DNA of 64,000 nucleotides from Thalassotalea eurytherma (lineage in GTDB: Bacteria; Pseudomonadota; Gammaproteobacteria; Enterobacterales; Alteromonadaceae). Positions 40,648-50,670 of the stretch are shown piece by piece. Location of the stretch: positions 62,001 to 126,000 of the forward strand of contig NZ_BSSU01000012.1 of assembly GCF_030161415.1 (NCBI RefSeq), written 5' to 3'. The translations under genes and the position numbers were made by a program. The notes below the pieces were generated by a model that was not told the DNA's origin, did no database searches, and saw only the letters and a program-made list of their open reading frames with translations. Numbering within the stretch: the first letter of the stretch is position 1; each line of letters begins with the position of its first letter.

Positions 40648-41976
40648 ATGAACATGTCTTATCTTAAGGCTCCCGTGTATGCTTGGAAGAAAGTAAAACG
40701 GTTGCTTCTGGTGTCACTTTTGGTGACGACCAATAACGCAGTTGCAAATGACTTATCCATTGATTCAGTTTCATTATCAGATGCGATACAACGAACACTT
40801 GCAAACAACCCACAGTTAACGGCTTTTGAATACAAACAAAAGCGCTTAGACGGCGAGTTAGCTACCGCAGGATTAAAACCTGAATATAACATCAGTGTTG
40901 AATTGGAAAACTTTGCAGGTACAGGCGATGTATCTGGATTCAACGACGCTGAATTAACCTTATCGATATCTTCCGTAGTGGAGTTGGGAGATAAGGTAAA
41001 TAGCAGAAAGTTTTATGTTAATGCCCAACAGCAAGCTATAGCGGTTGATAAAAGAATACAAACACTCGATATTTTGGGTGAAGTAGCAACACGCTATATC
41101 GATGTTTTGACCTTACAACAAGTCAATCTTGTCAATGAAAATGCAGAAAAACTGGCACGAGAAACCTACCAAATTGTCTCTAAAAAAGTTCGTGTTGGTT
41201 CAGCACCATCATCAGAACAAAAGCGAGCTGAAGCTGCTCTGGCAACAGCTCGACTAAAGACGTTAACCATTGCCAAGCAGTTAGAGGCCAGTATTCGTAA
41301 GTTAGCTATTCTGTGGGGAGAGCAATCACCGCAATTCTCTCGTGTATCAGGCGATTTATTTGCACTTCCCAAAACAATATCGCTCGAATACATCATGGCT
41401 CAACTTTCTCAAAGCCCTCATATATTAGCTTATGCAGAGCAATCGAGAATTCAGCAAGCTCAATTACAATCAATCAACACACACAGTCGCGCTAATATAA
41501 CGTGGAGTGCAGGTGTTAAAAGACTTGAAGGTAGCAATGACACTGCGTTGGTTGCAGGGTTTAGCGTCCCTCTATTTACGAGTGATAGAAACAGAGGCAA
41601 TTATCAATCTCAAAAAGCAAAACTCGATGAAATTGATCAGCAAAAGAAAGCAAGTGAACGAGCAATTTACAGCCAATTAGCGACATCCTATGCGGCTCAG
41701 GAAGAGGCTCGCCTTACGGTTGAAACCTTACAAACCAATATTATTCCACCACAAGAAAGTGCTTTGTCATTAGTGCAAAAAGCCTATTCTGACGGGCGCT
41801 TTAGTTATTTGGAGCTAGTTTCAGTTCAAAAAGAGCTTATTGATATGCAATACGCGCTTATTTTTGCCGCAAGTGAGGTTCACAAACAAAACGCCGCCAT
41901 CGAGTCCTTATCAGGCATTCCATTAATTTCTTCCGGCAATACCGTAAGCCAACTATCAAGCTTTATCGAGAATTAA
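40648..41976 (+). CDS. czcC: CzcC-type outer-membrane efflux channel
   Basis: 442-residue TolC-family protein with an N-terminal export leader and the internal repeat of outer-membrane factors: VSLSDAIQRTLANNPQLTAF near residue 40 and long helices in the middle and end (SALSLVQKAYSDGRFSYLEL). It forms the outer-membrane conduit for the CzcA pump. czcB follows 2 bases later. Confidence 0.85.
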   Translation: MNMSYLKAPVYAWKKVKRLLLVSLLVTTNNAVANDLSIDSVSLSDAIQRTLANNPQLTAFEYKQKRLDGELATAGLKPEYNISVELENFAGTGDVSGFNDAELTLSISSVVELGDKVNSRKFYVNAQQQAIAVDKRIQTLDILGEVATRYIDVLTLQQVNLVNENAEKLARETYQIVSKKVRVGSAPSSEQKRAEAALATARLKTLTIAKQLEASIRKLAILWGEQSPQFSRVSGDLFALPKTISLEYIMAQLSQSPHILAYAEQSRIQQAQLQSINTHSRANITWSAGVKRLEGSNDTALVAGFSVPLFTSDRNRGNYQSQKAKLDEIDQQKKASERAIYSQLATSYAAQEEARLTVETLQTNIIPPQESALSLVQKAYSDGRFSYLELVSVQKELIDMQYALIFAASEVHKQNAAIESLSGIPLISSGNTVSQLSSFIEN

Positions 41977-41978
41977 TC

Positions 41979-42893
41979 ATGAAAAATATAAAAATATTAA
42001 ATGTACCAATCAGCCTTTTCAAATTAATGCTTGTTGCTGTAATTGGTTTCACCTCCGTCACGACTTCAGCCAGTGAAGAACACGCTAATGAGTTCGTGTC
42101 CGTGTCTGCTGAAATGGCTAAACAAAACGGTATTGAAACAATTGTTGTTACCAGCGGAGTTATTCGCAATGAAGAGATTCTTTACGGAAAAATTGTCGCT
42201 GATCCTGCCTCTCTTGCTCATGTTAACGCGAGATTCGAGGGTGTTATTAAGAAGGTAAAAGTTAATATCGGCGAAGAGGTTAAAAAAGGTGAAACGTTGG
42301 TAGTCATCGAATCCAATGAAAGCTTAAACCAATATTCGATAAATGCACCAATGTCTGGACGCATAGTCGCTAGGCAAGCAAATATTGGCGAACTTACAAA
42401 CGCTGAAAACTTGCTGACAATAGCCAACTTTGACGTGGTTTGGGCACAACTATCAGTGTTTCCTACTCAGCTAAGTAAAGTTAACGCTAACCAGCAGGTG
42501 CTAATTCATAGCACTGAAATTAATCAACGTGCGCAAATTAGCTATTTAACACCATCACTAAACGACAAGCCTTATTCGTTGGCATATGTAAAATTAAATA
42601 ACAAAACGAACAAATGGCCGCTTGGCTCTGCAATTAAAGGGGCGGTTACAACTAGTCAACACTCTGTTCCAATTGTTGTGCCAAAAGAAGCCATTCAAGA
42701 GTTTGAAGGAAATAGTGTTGTTTTTATTAAGGAAGGCAATGAATACCACCCTAGCGCCGTAAAAACTGGCGCTTCAGACGCTATCAATATTGCTATCATC
42801 GAGGGTTTGAACGTCGGCGAAAGTGTGGTTGTTAAGAACAGCTACCTGCTAGTTGCTGATCTAAAAAAATCGGAGGCTGGGCATGAACACTAA
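41979..42893 (+). CDS. czcB: CzcB-type periplasmic adaptor
   Basis: 304-residue membrane fusion protein with a leader peptide, a lipoyl-like hairpin region (IKKVKVNIGEEVKKGETLVVIES then INAPMSGRIVARQANIGE) and a beta-barrel and membrane-proximal region (VPKEAIQEFEGNSVVFIKEG). It is short for the family: the coiled-coil hairpin is nearly absent. It links the CzcA pump to CzcC. Confidence 0.85.
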   Translation: MKNIKILNVPISLFKLMLVAVIGFTSVTTSASEEHANEFVSVSAEMAKQNGIETIVVTSGVIRNEEILYGKIVADPASLAHVNARFEGVIKKVKVNIGEEVKKGETLVVIESNESLNQYSINAPMSGRIVARQANIGELTNAENLLTIANFDVVWAQLSVFPTQLSKVNANQQVLIHSTEINQRAQISYLTPSLNDKPYSLAYVKLNNKTNKWPLGSAIKGAVTTSQHSVPIVVPKEAIQEFEGNSVVFIKEGNEYHPSAVKTGASDAINIAIIEGLNVGESVVVKNSYLLVADLKKSEAGHEH

Positions 42894-42947
42894 ACTCCGA
42901 AGTCTTTATTTACTTCATATTAGCTTCAATATTATCGAGGTGAAAAT

Positions 42948-45900
42948 ATGATCGCTTGGATACTAGAATTATCTATCCGCCGACGTGGAACTATGTTGCT
43001 AATGGCGTTGTTTATCATCGCTTTAGGAATGTGGAATTATCAAAAGCTACCTATTGATGCCGTGCCTGATATTACCAATGTACAAGTACAAATAAACACG
43101 CAGGCTCAAGGTTATTCACCTTTGGAAACAGAGCAACGGATCACGTTTATTGTCGAAACGGGCTTGGCGGGTTTACCTAAGCTCGACTATACCCGTTCAC
43201 TTTCTCGATATGGCCTGTCGCAAGTGACCGTTGTGTTCGAAGAAGGCACAGATCTGTATTTTGCCAGAAACTTAATCAATGAGAGGCTGAGCGCAATTAA
43301 AGAGCAACTACCGTTAGGTATTGAACCAGAAATGGGACCTATAGCTACGGGCCTCGGTGAAATATACATGTACAGTATAACTGCCGACGAGAGTGCAAAG
43401 CAGAATAATGGCTTACCCTATGACGCGATGGCGTTAAGGGAGATCCATGACTGGGTAGTGAAACCACAACTTGCATTGGTTAAAGGGATTACGGAAATCA
43501 ATGCAATTGGTGGCTATAAAAAGCAATACCATATCAACCCAGATCCGTTAAAGATGCTGCACTTCGGCATTACCAGTGATGCGTTATCAAAAGCGGTAAT
43601 GCGAAATAATGCAAATCAAGGGGCAGGATTTATAGAAACAAGCGGACAGCAAATTCTTGTTCGTTCACAAGCTCAATTGCAAACTCTTCAAGACATTCAA
43701 AACGTCATTATTAAAAGCGATGACGGCACACTTGTAAAAGTAAAAGATGTTGCCGAAGTTGCGATAGGAAAAGAGTTAAGAACTGGTGCTGCATCACAGG
43801 AAGGCAAGGAAAGTGTGATTGGCACAGCAATGATGCTGGTAGGAGAAAATTCACGCTCGGTAGCTTTGGCTGTTGGCGACAAGCTTAGTGAAATTCAAAA
43901 TAGCTTACCTCAAGGAGTGTCAATAGTTCCATTATATGACAGGACAACTCTGGTTGATAAAGCAATTAGCACCGTACAGAAAAATCTCATTGAAGGCGCG
44001 TTGTTAGTTATCTTCGTATTGTTCTTATTACTGGGTAATATTCGAGCCGCTCTAATTACTGCCGCAGTCATTCCCTTGGCAATGTTGGCAACAATCACGG
44101 GCATGGTTCAAAGCAAGGTCTCTGCGAATTTAATGAGTTTGGGAGCTTTGGATTTTGGATTAATTGTCGATGGAGCGGTAATCATCGTTGAGAACTGCAT
44201 TCGGCGCTTAGCAGAAAGCCAAAAGCGAAACGGTTCAGTCATTTCCCTCAAAGAGCGGTTAGATATTGTTTACTCTGCAACCAATGAGGTGATACGACCT
44301 AGTGTTTTTGGCGTATTGATTATAGCCATTGTCTATGTGCCTTTGTTTACCTTATCTGGTGTTGAGGGCAAAATGTTTCATCCGATGGCCGCTACTGTGA
44401 TCATCGCTCTATTGTCTGCAATGGTATTTTCCTTCACGCTCGTCCCCGCAGCAGTTGCGTTATTCTTGAAAGGCAAAATCAGCGAAAAAGAAAGTCCCAT
44501 AATTGTCGGCGCTAAGTCAGTATATCGTCCGGTTTTAAATTGGGCATTAAAACTACGTTGGCTAGTCGTTTGTGGCGCTGCTTTACTTGTGACATTTAGC
44601 ATATTACTTGGTAGTAAATTAGGATCTGAATTTGTTCCTCAACTTAATGAAGGTGACATTGCTCTGCACGCGATGCGTATTCCGGGCACGGGTATTGACC
44701 AAGCTGTAGAAATGCAGAAAATACTTGAACAACACATTATGAAATATGATGAAATCCTCACGGTGTTTTCAAAAACGGGCACAGCAGAAGTGGCGACAGA
44801 TGCGATGCCGCCAAATGTAACTGATACTTTTCTGATATTAAAGCCTAGAGAGCAATGGCCCAACCCCAATTTAACGAAAGCAGATTTTGTTGAAAAACTG
44901 GAAAAAGATCTCAGCTCCATTCCCGGCAATAATTATGAGTTTACTCAACCAATTCAGATGCGATTTAACGAATTAATTAGTGGAGTAAGAGCTGATTTAG
45001 GAATTAAGCTCTACGGTGATGACCTATCCCAACTTGTAAATTCAGCACAAGAAATTTTAACTGCACTCAATACGATTTCAGGTGTCGCAGATGCAAGACT
45101 TGAACAAGTTGATGATGTGCCTATTTTTACTGTTAACCCCAAGCCTGAAGCACTGGCATTATACGGATTAGATATAAGCGATTTACAATCTTGGTTAAAA
45201 ACTGTCATGTCAGGTGAAGCCGCAGGATTAATATTCGAAGGTGATCGTCGATTTGAAATTGTAGTTAGATACCCAGAGCTATTGCGAACCGACCTTGATC
45301 AGTTAGGAAATTTGCCAATCGCAACAGAAAGTGGTGAGTTTGTACCTGTAAGAGAAGTTGCAGAGTTAAATTATACGACGGTTCCAAGTCAAATAAGCCG
45401 AGAAAATGGTAAGAGACGAATTGTAGTTACAGCAAATGTTAGAAACCGAGATCTAGGCTCATTCGTACAAGAGGCACAGCAAAAAATTCAACAAAATGTT
45501 GAATTGCCTGCTGGTTATTGGCTTGAGTACGGCGGAACATTTGAGCAACTTGAGAGTGCAACGCAAAGATTATCCATCGTAGTACCTGCCACATTGTTTG
45601 TAATTTTGACACTGCTAGTCATAGCATTTAGTTCAATAAAAGATGCCCTGATCATATTTAGTGGTGTGCCTTTAGCACTTACAGGCGGCGTACTGGCTTT
45701 GTGGTTAAGAGACATGCCTCTTTCAATTTCTGCTGCTGTTGGATTTATCGCTCTTTCAGGGATAGCTGTATTAAATGGACTGGTGATGCTGTCATTCATT
45801 AAACAGCGATTACTTGACACAGGAGAATTAATTAACTCAATTATCGACGGTGCAACGGTAAGGCTACGTCCTGTATTAATGACGGCACTCGTTGCTAGTT

Positions 45901-46058
45901 TAGGATTCATTCCTATGGCATTAAATGTTGGAACTGGAGCTGAAGTTCAGAGGCCATTAGCGACGGTGGTGATTGGGGGAATTATTTCCTCAACTTTACT
46001 AACTTTAGTTGTATTGCCTGTTCTTTATCGAATTGTTTATCACAAATTCAAATCTTAA
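42948..46058 (+). CDS. czcA: CzcA-type heavy-metal RND pump
   Basis: 1036-residue inner-membrane RND transporter driven by protons. It starts MIAWILELSIRRRGTML; the helix-4 motif DFGLIVDGAVIIVENC is that of the CzcA branch (Zn, Co, Cd, Ni) rather than the CusA branch. Large periplasmic loops follow helices 1 and 7. It ends the plus-strand Cd/Zn operon with a terminator 13 bases beyond the stop. Confidence 0.92.
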   Translation: MIAWILELSIRRRGTMLLMALFIIALGMWNYQKLPIDAVPDITNVQVQINTQAQGYSPLETEQRITFIVETGLAGLPKLDYTRSLSRYGLSQVTVVFEEGTDLYFARNLINERLSAIKEQLPLGIEPEMGPIATGLGEIYMYSITADESAKQNNGLPYDAMALREIHDWVVKPQLALVKGITEINAIGGYKKQYHINPDPLKMLHFGITSDALSKAVMRNNANQGAGFIETSGQQILVRSQAQLQTLQDIQNVIIKSDDGTLVKVKDVAEVAIGKELRTGAASQEGKESVIGTAMMLVGENSRSVALAVGDKLSEIQNSLPQGVSIVPLYDRTTLVDKAISTVQKNLIEGALLVIFVLFLLLGNIRAALITAAVIPLAMLATITGMVQSKVSANLMSLGALDFGLIVDGAVIIVENCIRRLAESQKRNGSVISLKERLDIVYSATNEVIRPSVFGVLIIAIVYVPLFTLSGVEGKMFHPMAATVIIALLSAMVFSFTLVPAAVALFLKGKISEKESPIIVGAKSVYRPVLNWALKLRWLVVCGAALLVTFSILLGSKLGSEFVPQLNEGDIALHAMRIPGTGIDQAVEMQKILEQHIMKYDEILTVFSKTGTAEVATDAMPPNVTDTFLILKPREQWPNPNLTKADFVEKLEKDLSSIPGNNYEFTQPIQMRFNELISGVRADLGIKLYGDDLSQLVNSAQEILTALNTISGVADARLEQVDDVPIFTVNPKPEALALYGLDISDLQSWLKTVMSGEAAGLIFEGDRRFEIVVRYPELLRTDLDQLGNLPIATESGEFVPVREVAELNYTTVPSQISRENGKRRIVVTANVRNRDLGSFVQEAQQKIQQNVELPAGYWLEYGGTFEQLESATQRLSIVVPATLFVILTLLVIAFSSIKDALIIFSGVPLALTGGVLALWLRDMPLSISAAVGFIALSGIAVLNGLVMLSFIKQRLLDTGELINSIIDGATVRLRPVLMTALVASLGFIPMALNVGTGAEVQRPLATVVIGGIISSTLLTLVVLPVLYRIVYHKFKS

Positions 46059-46070
46059 CTTTAGTTTGGA

Positions 46071-46102
46071 GGCTTCTCGTAATTATTTAGAGAAGCCTTT
46101 TA
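46071..46102 (+). terminator. Terminator after czcA
   Basis: GGCTTCTC (46071-46078) and GAGAAGCC (46090-46097) form a perfect 8-bp stem followed by TTTTATT. It separates the czc operon from the convergent copper cluster. Confidence 0.88.
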
Positions 46103-46149
46103 TTACGTTACTTTTGCTCACTCAGGTGCGTAAAAAGATCTATTTAAAA

Positions 46150-46503
46150 CTAAATTACTTTTAAGACGCCGCGATACATTTGCATCTGACAATGAAACTC
46201 ATGCTCTCCCGGTGACAAGTTCAATAAGGTAATTTGAGTAATTTCATTCAATTTAAGCTGTTCGCTTATATCCAATGAAGGAATAAGGATTGTTTCAGCG
46301 CAGGGGGATTGATCTTTACGCATAAACTTCAAGGTGACAGGTTGGCTTGCAGACACCTGAATTGAAGATGGGGAATACACGCCATCTTTCACTTCAATTA
46401 ACACTTCTCTGTTTTGCACAATTGTTTTGTTAGGTTTGTACAGCCAAAACCACCAAACAATCAGCGCGATCAACACTAAGCCTAATAAGTTAATTAACAT
46501 CAT
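46150..46503 (-). CDS. Membrane-anchored cupredoxin-like protein
   Basis: 117-residue protein with one N-terminal transmembrane anchor (LLGLVLIALIVWWFWLY) and a periplasmic cupredoxin fold. Candidate copper ligands are Cys in KDQSPCAETI and the cluster GEHEFHCQMQM near the end. It is related to EfeO-type or CopG-like cupredoxin domains found beside copper ATPases and may receive copper from CopA. It is the last gene after cueR-copA, 11 bases downstream. Confidence 0.75.
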   Translation of the reverse strand: MMLINLLGLVLIALIVWWFWLYKPNKTIVQNREVLIEVKDGVYSPSSIQVSASQPVTLKFMRKDQSPCAETILIPSLDISEQLKLNEITQITLLNLSPGEHEFHCQMQMYRGVLKVI

Positions 46504-46514
46504 CGTGCGTCTCC

Positions 46515-48758
46515 TTAATGCTCTTTTGCTTTAAACAGGCGAAGTCGATTTGCATTTGACACTACGGTCAATGACGAAAATGCCATTGCAGCTCCAGCTA
46601 TTACAGGACTAAGCAAAATGCCAAAGAAGGGGTATAGAATCCCCGCAGCAAAAGGAATCCCAGCTACGTTATAGACAAACGCGCCAAATAAGTTTTGTTT
46701 GATATTTCGTAAAGTGGCCTTGCTTACCGCTATGGCATCAGCAAGGCCATGAAGTGAGCCACGCATCAGGGTTATGTCAGCACTTTCGATTGCTACATCA
46801 GTCCCTGTGCCTATGGCGAAACCAACATCGGCTAACGCAAGTGCAGGAGCATCGTTAATACCATCACCTGTCATACCAACAGTTTCGCCGCTGTCTTGTA
46901 GCTCTTTAACCTTGTTGGCTTTGTCTTCTGGCAGCACTTCAGCAAAAAACTCACTAATTCCCGCTTTTTTGGCAACAGCGGCGGCTGTATCCTTGTTATC
47001 GCCCGTTAACATAATGACGCGAATCCCATTGGTCTGAAGCCGTTTAATCGAGGAAATTGAGTCTGACTTAATAGGATCAGCAACAGCAATAATTGCTGCC
47101 AGCTCGCCATTAACAGCAAAATACATTGGTGTTTTAGCTTCTTTTGCTAAAGACTGGGCTTTTCCAACGAAACCTGTAAGGTCAATGCCTTTAATTTTCA
47201 TTAGTTTATCGTTACCAAAAAGTAAGGTTTTGTTGTTACAGGTTGCTTCTACACCAAAACCCGTAATGGCGTTAAACGATTCTATTTTTAGTAACTCAAT
47301 ATCCTGATCTAACGCACTTTCAACAATCGCTTGTGCCAAAGGGTGCTCGGAGCCACTTTCTAAACTTGCCGCAAGCTGTAACACTTCTTTCTCGTCAGTC
47401 GCTTTTGCTAAAACAATATTAGTTACCTTTGGTGTCCCTTCGGTAATAGTTCCCGTTTTATCTAAAATCATGGAAGTGATTTTAGAGGCGGTTTGTAAAG
47501 CTTCGCCATTGCGAATAAGCACTCCAGCTTCTGCCGCTTTTCCAACTCCCACCATGACAGACATAGGCGTTGCTAAGCCCAAAGCACATGGGCACGCAAT
47601 AATGAGTACGGTAGTTGCTGAAACGATGGCAAAAGCAATTGCTGGCTCTGGTCCAAAGTTAAGCCATGCTAGAGCACTTAATATAGATATGATCATGACA
47701 ACAGGAACAAAATAAGCGGAAATCACATCGGCCAAGCGGCCAATAGGTGGCTTAGAGTTTTGCGCTCGTTTCACCATATTGATGATTTGCGCAAGCGCCG
47801 TGTCTTTGCCTACGCGTGTCGCTCTAAACAAAATCATGCCTGACTTGTTTAACGTTCCTGCAACAACTTCATCTTCTTTGGCTTTTTCAACAGGCATGGG
47901 TTCGCCCGTAAGCATTGATTCGTCAATAGATGTGTGGCCTTCTAATACAATACCATCTACAGGAATTTTCCCCCCCGGTTTTACCTTCACCACATCATTA
48001 AGTAAAACCTGCTCGATACCTATCTGAACCTCTTTGCTATCACGAACTACTGTAGCTGTTTTGGTTTGTAACCCGATAAGACGTTTGATGGCTTCAGAGG
48101 TTTTACCTCTGGCTTTTAGTTCTAGTGCCAAACCTAAATTAATCAATCCAATGATCATGGCTGTAGCTTCAAAATAAACATGTCTCGCCATCAATGGCAC
48201 TGCGTCTGGAGCCAATACAACAGCTATTGAGTAAATCCATGCCGTACCTGTTCCTAAAGCAATTAGGGTGTCCATATTGGCTGAATGATTTTTGAAGCTC
48301 TTCCATGCTCCGACATAGAAATGCTTGCCTGAAAAATACATAACACCAAAAGTTAAAATGCCTACAACCAACCAAGACATGCGTTCAAGGTTTGTTTCAA
48401 CTGTCATTTCTCCAACAACAATGCCGTAGATCATTAGAGGAACGCCGAGTGAAAGAGCAATAAAAGTATCTCGTATTAGCTTTTTGTAATACTTCCAGTC
48501 TGCTGCCTCTTTCTCGTCAAGCGTATCAATTTCTGAACTATCATCGATTGGCTTAGCGTTATAACCGATAGACTCAACAGCTTTAATCAGCTCTTCCGTT
48601 TTCACGGTTCCTGTGACTTGAACAGTCCTATCAGCAAAGTTCATTTCAGCACTAACTACACCATTGGTTCCTTTCAGCGCCCCCTCAATTTTACCGACGC
48701 AACTTGCACAGCCAGCACCTTCTATAATGAGCTGATGATCAGGTTTAATATTATTCAT
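46515..48758 (-). CDS. copA: Copper-exporting P1B-type ATPase
   Basis: 747-residue heavy-metal ATPase. One N-terminal HMA domain (GAGCASCVGKIE), then helices, the actuator, the copper-site CPCALGLATP in helix 6, the phosphorylation motif DKTGTITEGTP, SEHPLA and the hinge GDGINDAPALALADVG. Exports Cu(I) from the cytoplasm. The start taken is ATG 48756-48758, which overlaps the cueR stop by 8 bases with GGCGG upstream; ATG 48770 is an alternative. Control should come from the upstream cueR promoter. Confidence 0.92.
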   Translation of the reverse strand: MNNIKPDHQLIIEGAGCASCVGKIEGALKGTNGVVSAEMNFADRTVQVTGTVKTEELIKAVESIGYNAKPIDDSSEIDTLDEKEAADWKYYKKLIRDTFIALSLGVPLMIYGIVVGEMTVETNLERMSWLVVGILTFGVMYFSGKHFYVGAWKSFKNHSANMDTLIALGTGTAWIYSIAVVLAPDAVPLMARHVYFEATAMIIGLINLGLALELKARGKTSEAIKRLIGLQTKTATVVRDSKEVQIGIEQVLLNDVVKVKPGGKIPVDGIVLEGHTSIDESMLTGEPMPVEKAKEDEVVAGTLNKSGMILFRATRVGKDTALAQIINMVKRAQNSKPPIGRLADVISAYFVPVVMIISILSALAWLNFGPEPAIAFAIVSATTVLIIACPCALGLATPMSVMVGVGKAAEAGVLIRNGEALQTASKITSMILDKTGTITEGTPKVTNIVLAKATDEKEVLQLAASLESGSEHPLAQAIVESALDQDIELLKIESFNAITGFGVEATCNNKTLLFGNDKLMKIKGIDLTGFVGKAQSLAKEAKTPMYFAVNGELAAIIAVADPIKSDSISSIKRLQTNGIRVIMLTGDNKDTAAAVAKKAGISEFFAEVLPEDKANKVKELQDSGETVGMTGDGINDAPALALADVGFAIGTGTDVAIESADITLMRGSLHGLADAIAVSKATLRNIKQNLFGAFVYNVAGIPFAAGILYPFFGILLSPVIAGAAMAFSSLTVVSNANRLRLFKAKEH

Positions 48759-49179
48759 GGGAGCCGCCATTGTTTTCTGTAGGTTCAAAACTGTCTATGA
48801 GGTGACATACCATAGTGGAGGTTGGAGCTTTATCTTCCTTGACTTCCCATTGTGCTAGCGCATCTTTCATGTTTTTACGCAAAGCTAACATTGCCTGAAA
48901 TTGTTTTTCAGTCTCAGCTAGCCTTTCCTTAATTAAAGACCTAACTAGAGGGCATGCAGCTTTTCCGAGACTCGCCTCATCAACAATGTGTTGTATATCT
49001 GATACTGAAAACCCCAGTTGTCTTGCACTTAAAATAAACTTCAGTCTAGAGATTTCTGTTGGGGGGTAGTACTTATATCCGTTTTCAGACTTAGTTGGAT
49101 TGAGTAATTTTAATCGAGTGTAGTATCTGACAGTATCGGGTGTTGTACCAAACTCTTTGGCTAATTCAGTAACTTTCAT
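48751..49179 (-). CDS. cueR: CueR-like MerR-family copper regulator
   Basis: 142-residue MerR-family protein with KVTELAKEFGTTPDTVRYYTRLKLL at the start. Cysteines lie in KAACPLVRSL near residue 78 and in the C-terminal TMVCHLIDSF near residue 125; this spacing differs from the CxxxxxxxC loop of classical CueR, so Cu(I) specificity is inferred from the coupled copA gene. The gene is co-directional with and overlaps copA, and the MerR-type promoter upstream would drive both. Confidence 0.78.
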   Translation of the reverse strand: MKVTELAKEFGTTPDTVRYYTRLKLLNPTKSENGYKYYPPTEISRLKFILSARQLGFSVSDIQHIVDEASLGKAACPLVRSLIKERLAETEKQFQAMLALRKNMKDALAQWEVKEDKAPTSTMVCHLIDSFEPTENNGGSHE

Positions 49180-49216
49180 AAGCTATCCTGACTTAATAAA
49201 TGGGTTAACTGAGTTA

Positions 49217-49247
49217 AGTTTAGACCTGTGTGTAAGACACAGGTCAA
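49217..49247 (-). promoter_or_regulatory. MerR-type promoter and operator for cueR-copA
   Basis: On the minus strand TTGACC (-35) and TAAACT (-10) are 19 bases apart, and the spacer is filled by the dyad GACCTGTGT/ACACAGGTC (49223-49245), close to CueR operators. It sits 38 bases upstream of cueR, so the regulator controls its own expression along with copA. Confidence 0.9.
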
Positions 49248-49269
49248 GCCCAATATAATTATTTTAGAT

Positions 49270-49740
49270 CTAGTGTGACCAATGAATATGCTTGATTTTC
49301 CATTCTTCGTTTTGCTTTTCGAGTATTATCGTTTCCATGCCCTGATAATCACGGTCTTTACCTTTGTATGTTCCTTTAGTATGGCTGCGTGACGCTGAGA
49401 TAGCGGCATTTCCAAGAATAGTCACTTGATGCTCTAGCGTTTTAGTTTTCACTGCTGCTAAATATTTCATATCGGCCAACATATGGTGATGTGCATATTC
49501 ATCAGCACTTCTTTCAACACGGCCACCCTCGTAGATGGTCACATCATCAGCCAACTGTGCTCTTGCTAGCTCCTTATTACCCGTTTCTAGTGCTTGATGA
49601 AATGCCAAAACAACTTTTGCGGCAGGGGTATCTATACCTTTAAACAAACCTTTGTCTTTGTTCTTATCACCATGAGCGTTTGCTACGAAACTAAACGTCA
49701 TTAATAAAACGAGTAATATATTTATTGTTTTCATTTTCAT
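49270..49740 (-). CDS. Secreted NTF2-like (SnoaL) protein
   Basis: 156-residue protein with a signal peptide (NILLVLLMTFSFVANAHG) and an NTF2-like fold: VVLAFHQALETGNKELARAQL, EGGRVERSADEYAHHHM and the ending EEWKIKHIHWSH. Periplasmic members often accompany copper genes and may bind copper through the several histidines; not proven. It follows copD by 15 bases and is last in the copper run before the cueR promoter. Confidence 0.7.
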   Translation of the reverse strand: MKMKTINILLVLLMTFSFVANAHGDKNKDKGLFKGIDTPAAKVVLAFHQALETGNKELARAQLADDVTIYEGGRVERSADEYAHHHMLADMKYLAAVKTKTLEHQVTILGNAAISASRSHTKGTYKGKDRDYQGMETIILEKQNEEWKIKHIHWSH

Positions 49741-49755
49741 TCTCTCTTTTAGGTT

Positions 49756-50652
49756 TTAATTTGCAGGGCCAACAACACTAGTAAGCCCAGCCGTTACAGA
49801 TAAAATGGCAAAAGCGACTACCATTTCTATCGAGATAGATTTAGATAGCGCTTCTCTGCCATCGTTATTTTTAAGTTGTGGGACGAGTTTTAATTTATGC
49901 TTAGCTGCGATGCCCAATATCGAAGTCACGAGAGCTAATTTAAGTAGCAGTGTTTGCCCATAGCTTGAACTAAACAGCTCTTCAACATTTCCGACTAATT
50001 GAAAAGCTAACCAAAGGCCAGCAACTAACAATAGACTCACAGCGATACTTGCTTGTTTTCCAAACGTGTCCATCAATGAGTAGAGCTGCTCATAGTTCCG
50101 TTCATTGCAAGCTTGTCGAAGCGGAAACAATGCTCCGAACCACCAAGCCATAACAAGCACATGGAGCATCAGCAATACTTTTCCGAACACTCCTAGCTCA
50201 GATACATGGCCGATTAAGGTAAAGGTGTATGCAAGTAAAAATAAACTAGATACCAAAATGCCTTGTTTTAGGTAATTGCTCAGTACTACTGATTTGAATT
50301 TAATGTGTGACGTTATCGCGAATATCGCTAGAACTAACCCAAGACCTCTAAGTAAAGTTCCATCACCGATAGGAGAATCCCACATTATGTCTAAAATATC
50401 AGGGTCAAAAGCACCTTGAATGCCTTCTTCTGCCATCGCACCAGTACTAGCGAAGAACCAAAGACCATTTGCAAGCAAAGCGATGACTATTGAACCTCTT
50501 ATCCATTTTAGGTTCGCTATTGCCAAGTTATTATGAGACTCACTTTGTTCAAAAACTTGCTTGAAAAATGTATAACCAGCAATACAGGCAAAACCGACGT
50601 AAAATACAATTTTTGACAGTACAATGACTGTATTCCAGATATACATTTCCAT
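49756..50652 (-). CDS. copD: CopD-family copper resistance membrane protein
   Basis: 298-residue inner-membrane protein with about eight helices and the CopD layout (GHVSELGVFGKVLLMLHVLVMAWWFG near the middle, GYVLLKLALV-like later segment). CopD works with CopC in copper handling. The start taken is ATG 50650-50652, with GGAG 10 bases upstream; a GTG at 50661 is possible. It follows copC by 18 bases. Confidence 0.82.
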   Translation of the reverse strand: MEMYIWNTVIVLSKIVFYVGFACIAGYTFFKQVFEQSESHNNLAIANLKWIRGSIVIALLANGLWFFASTGAMAEEGIQGAFDPDILDIMWDSPIGDGTLLRGLGLVLAIFAITSHIKFKSVVLSNYLKQGILVSSLFLLAYTFTLIGHVSELGVFGKVLLMLHVLVMAWWFGALFPLRQACNERNYEQLYSLMDTFGKQASIAVSLLLVAGLWLAFQLVGNVEELFSSSYGQTLLLKLALVTSILGIAAKHKLKLVPQLKNNDGREALSKSISIEMVVAFAILSVTAGLTSVVGPAN

Positions 50653-50670
50653 AGCAATCACTCCATTAGA

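Noticed and set aside
49223-49245. Dyad upstream of cueR as a terminator
   Set aside because: It fills a 19-bp spacer between good -35 and -10 boxes and has no T-run, so an operator is the better reading.
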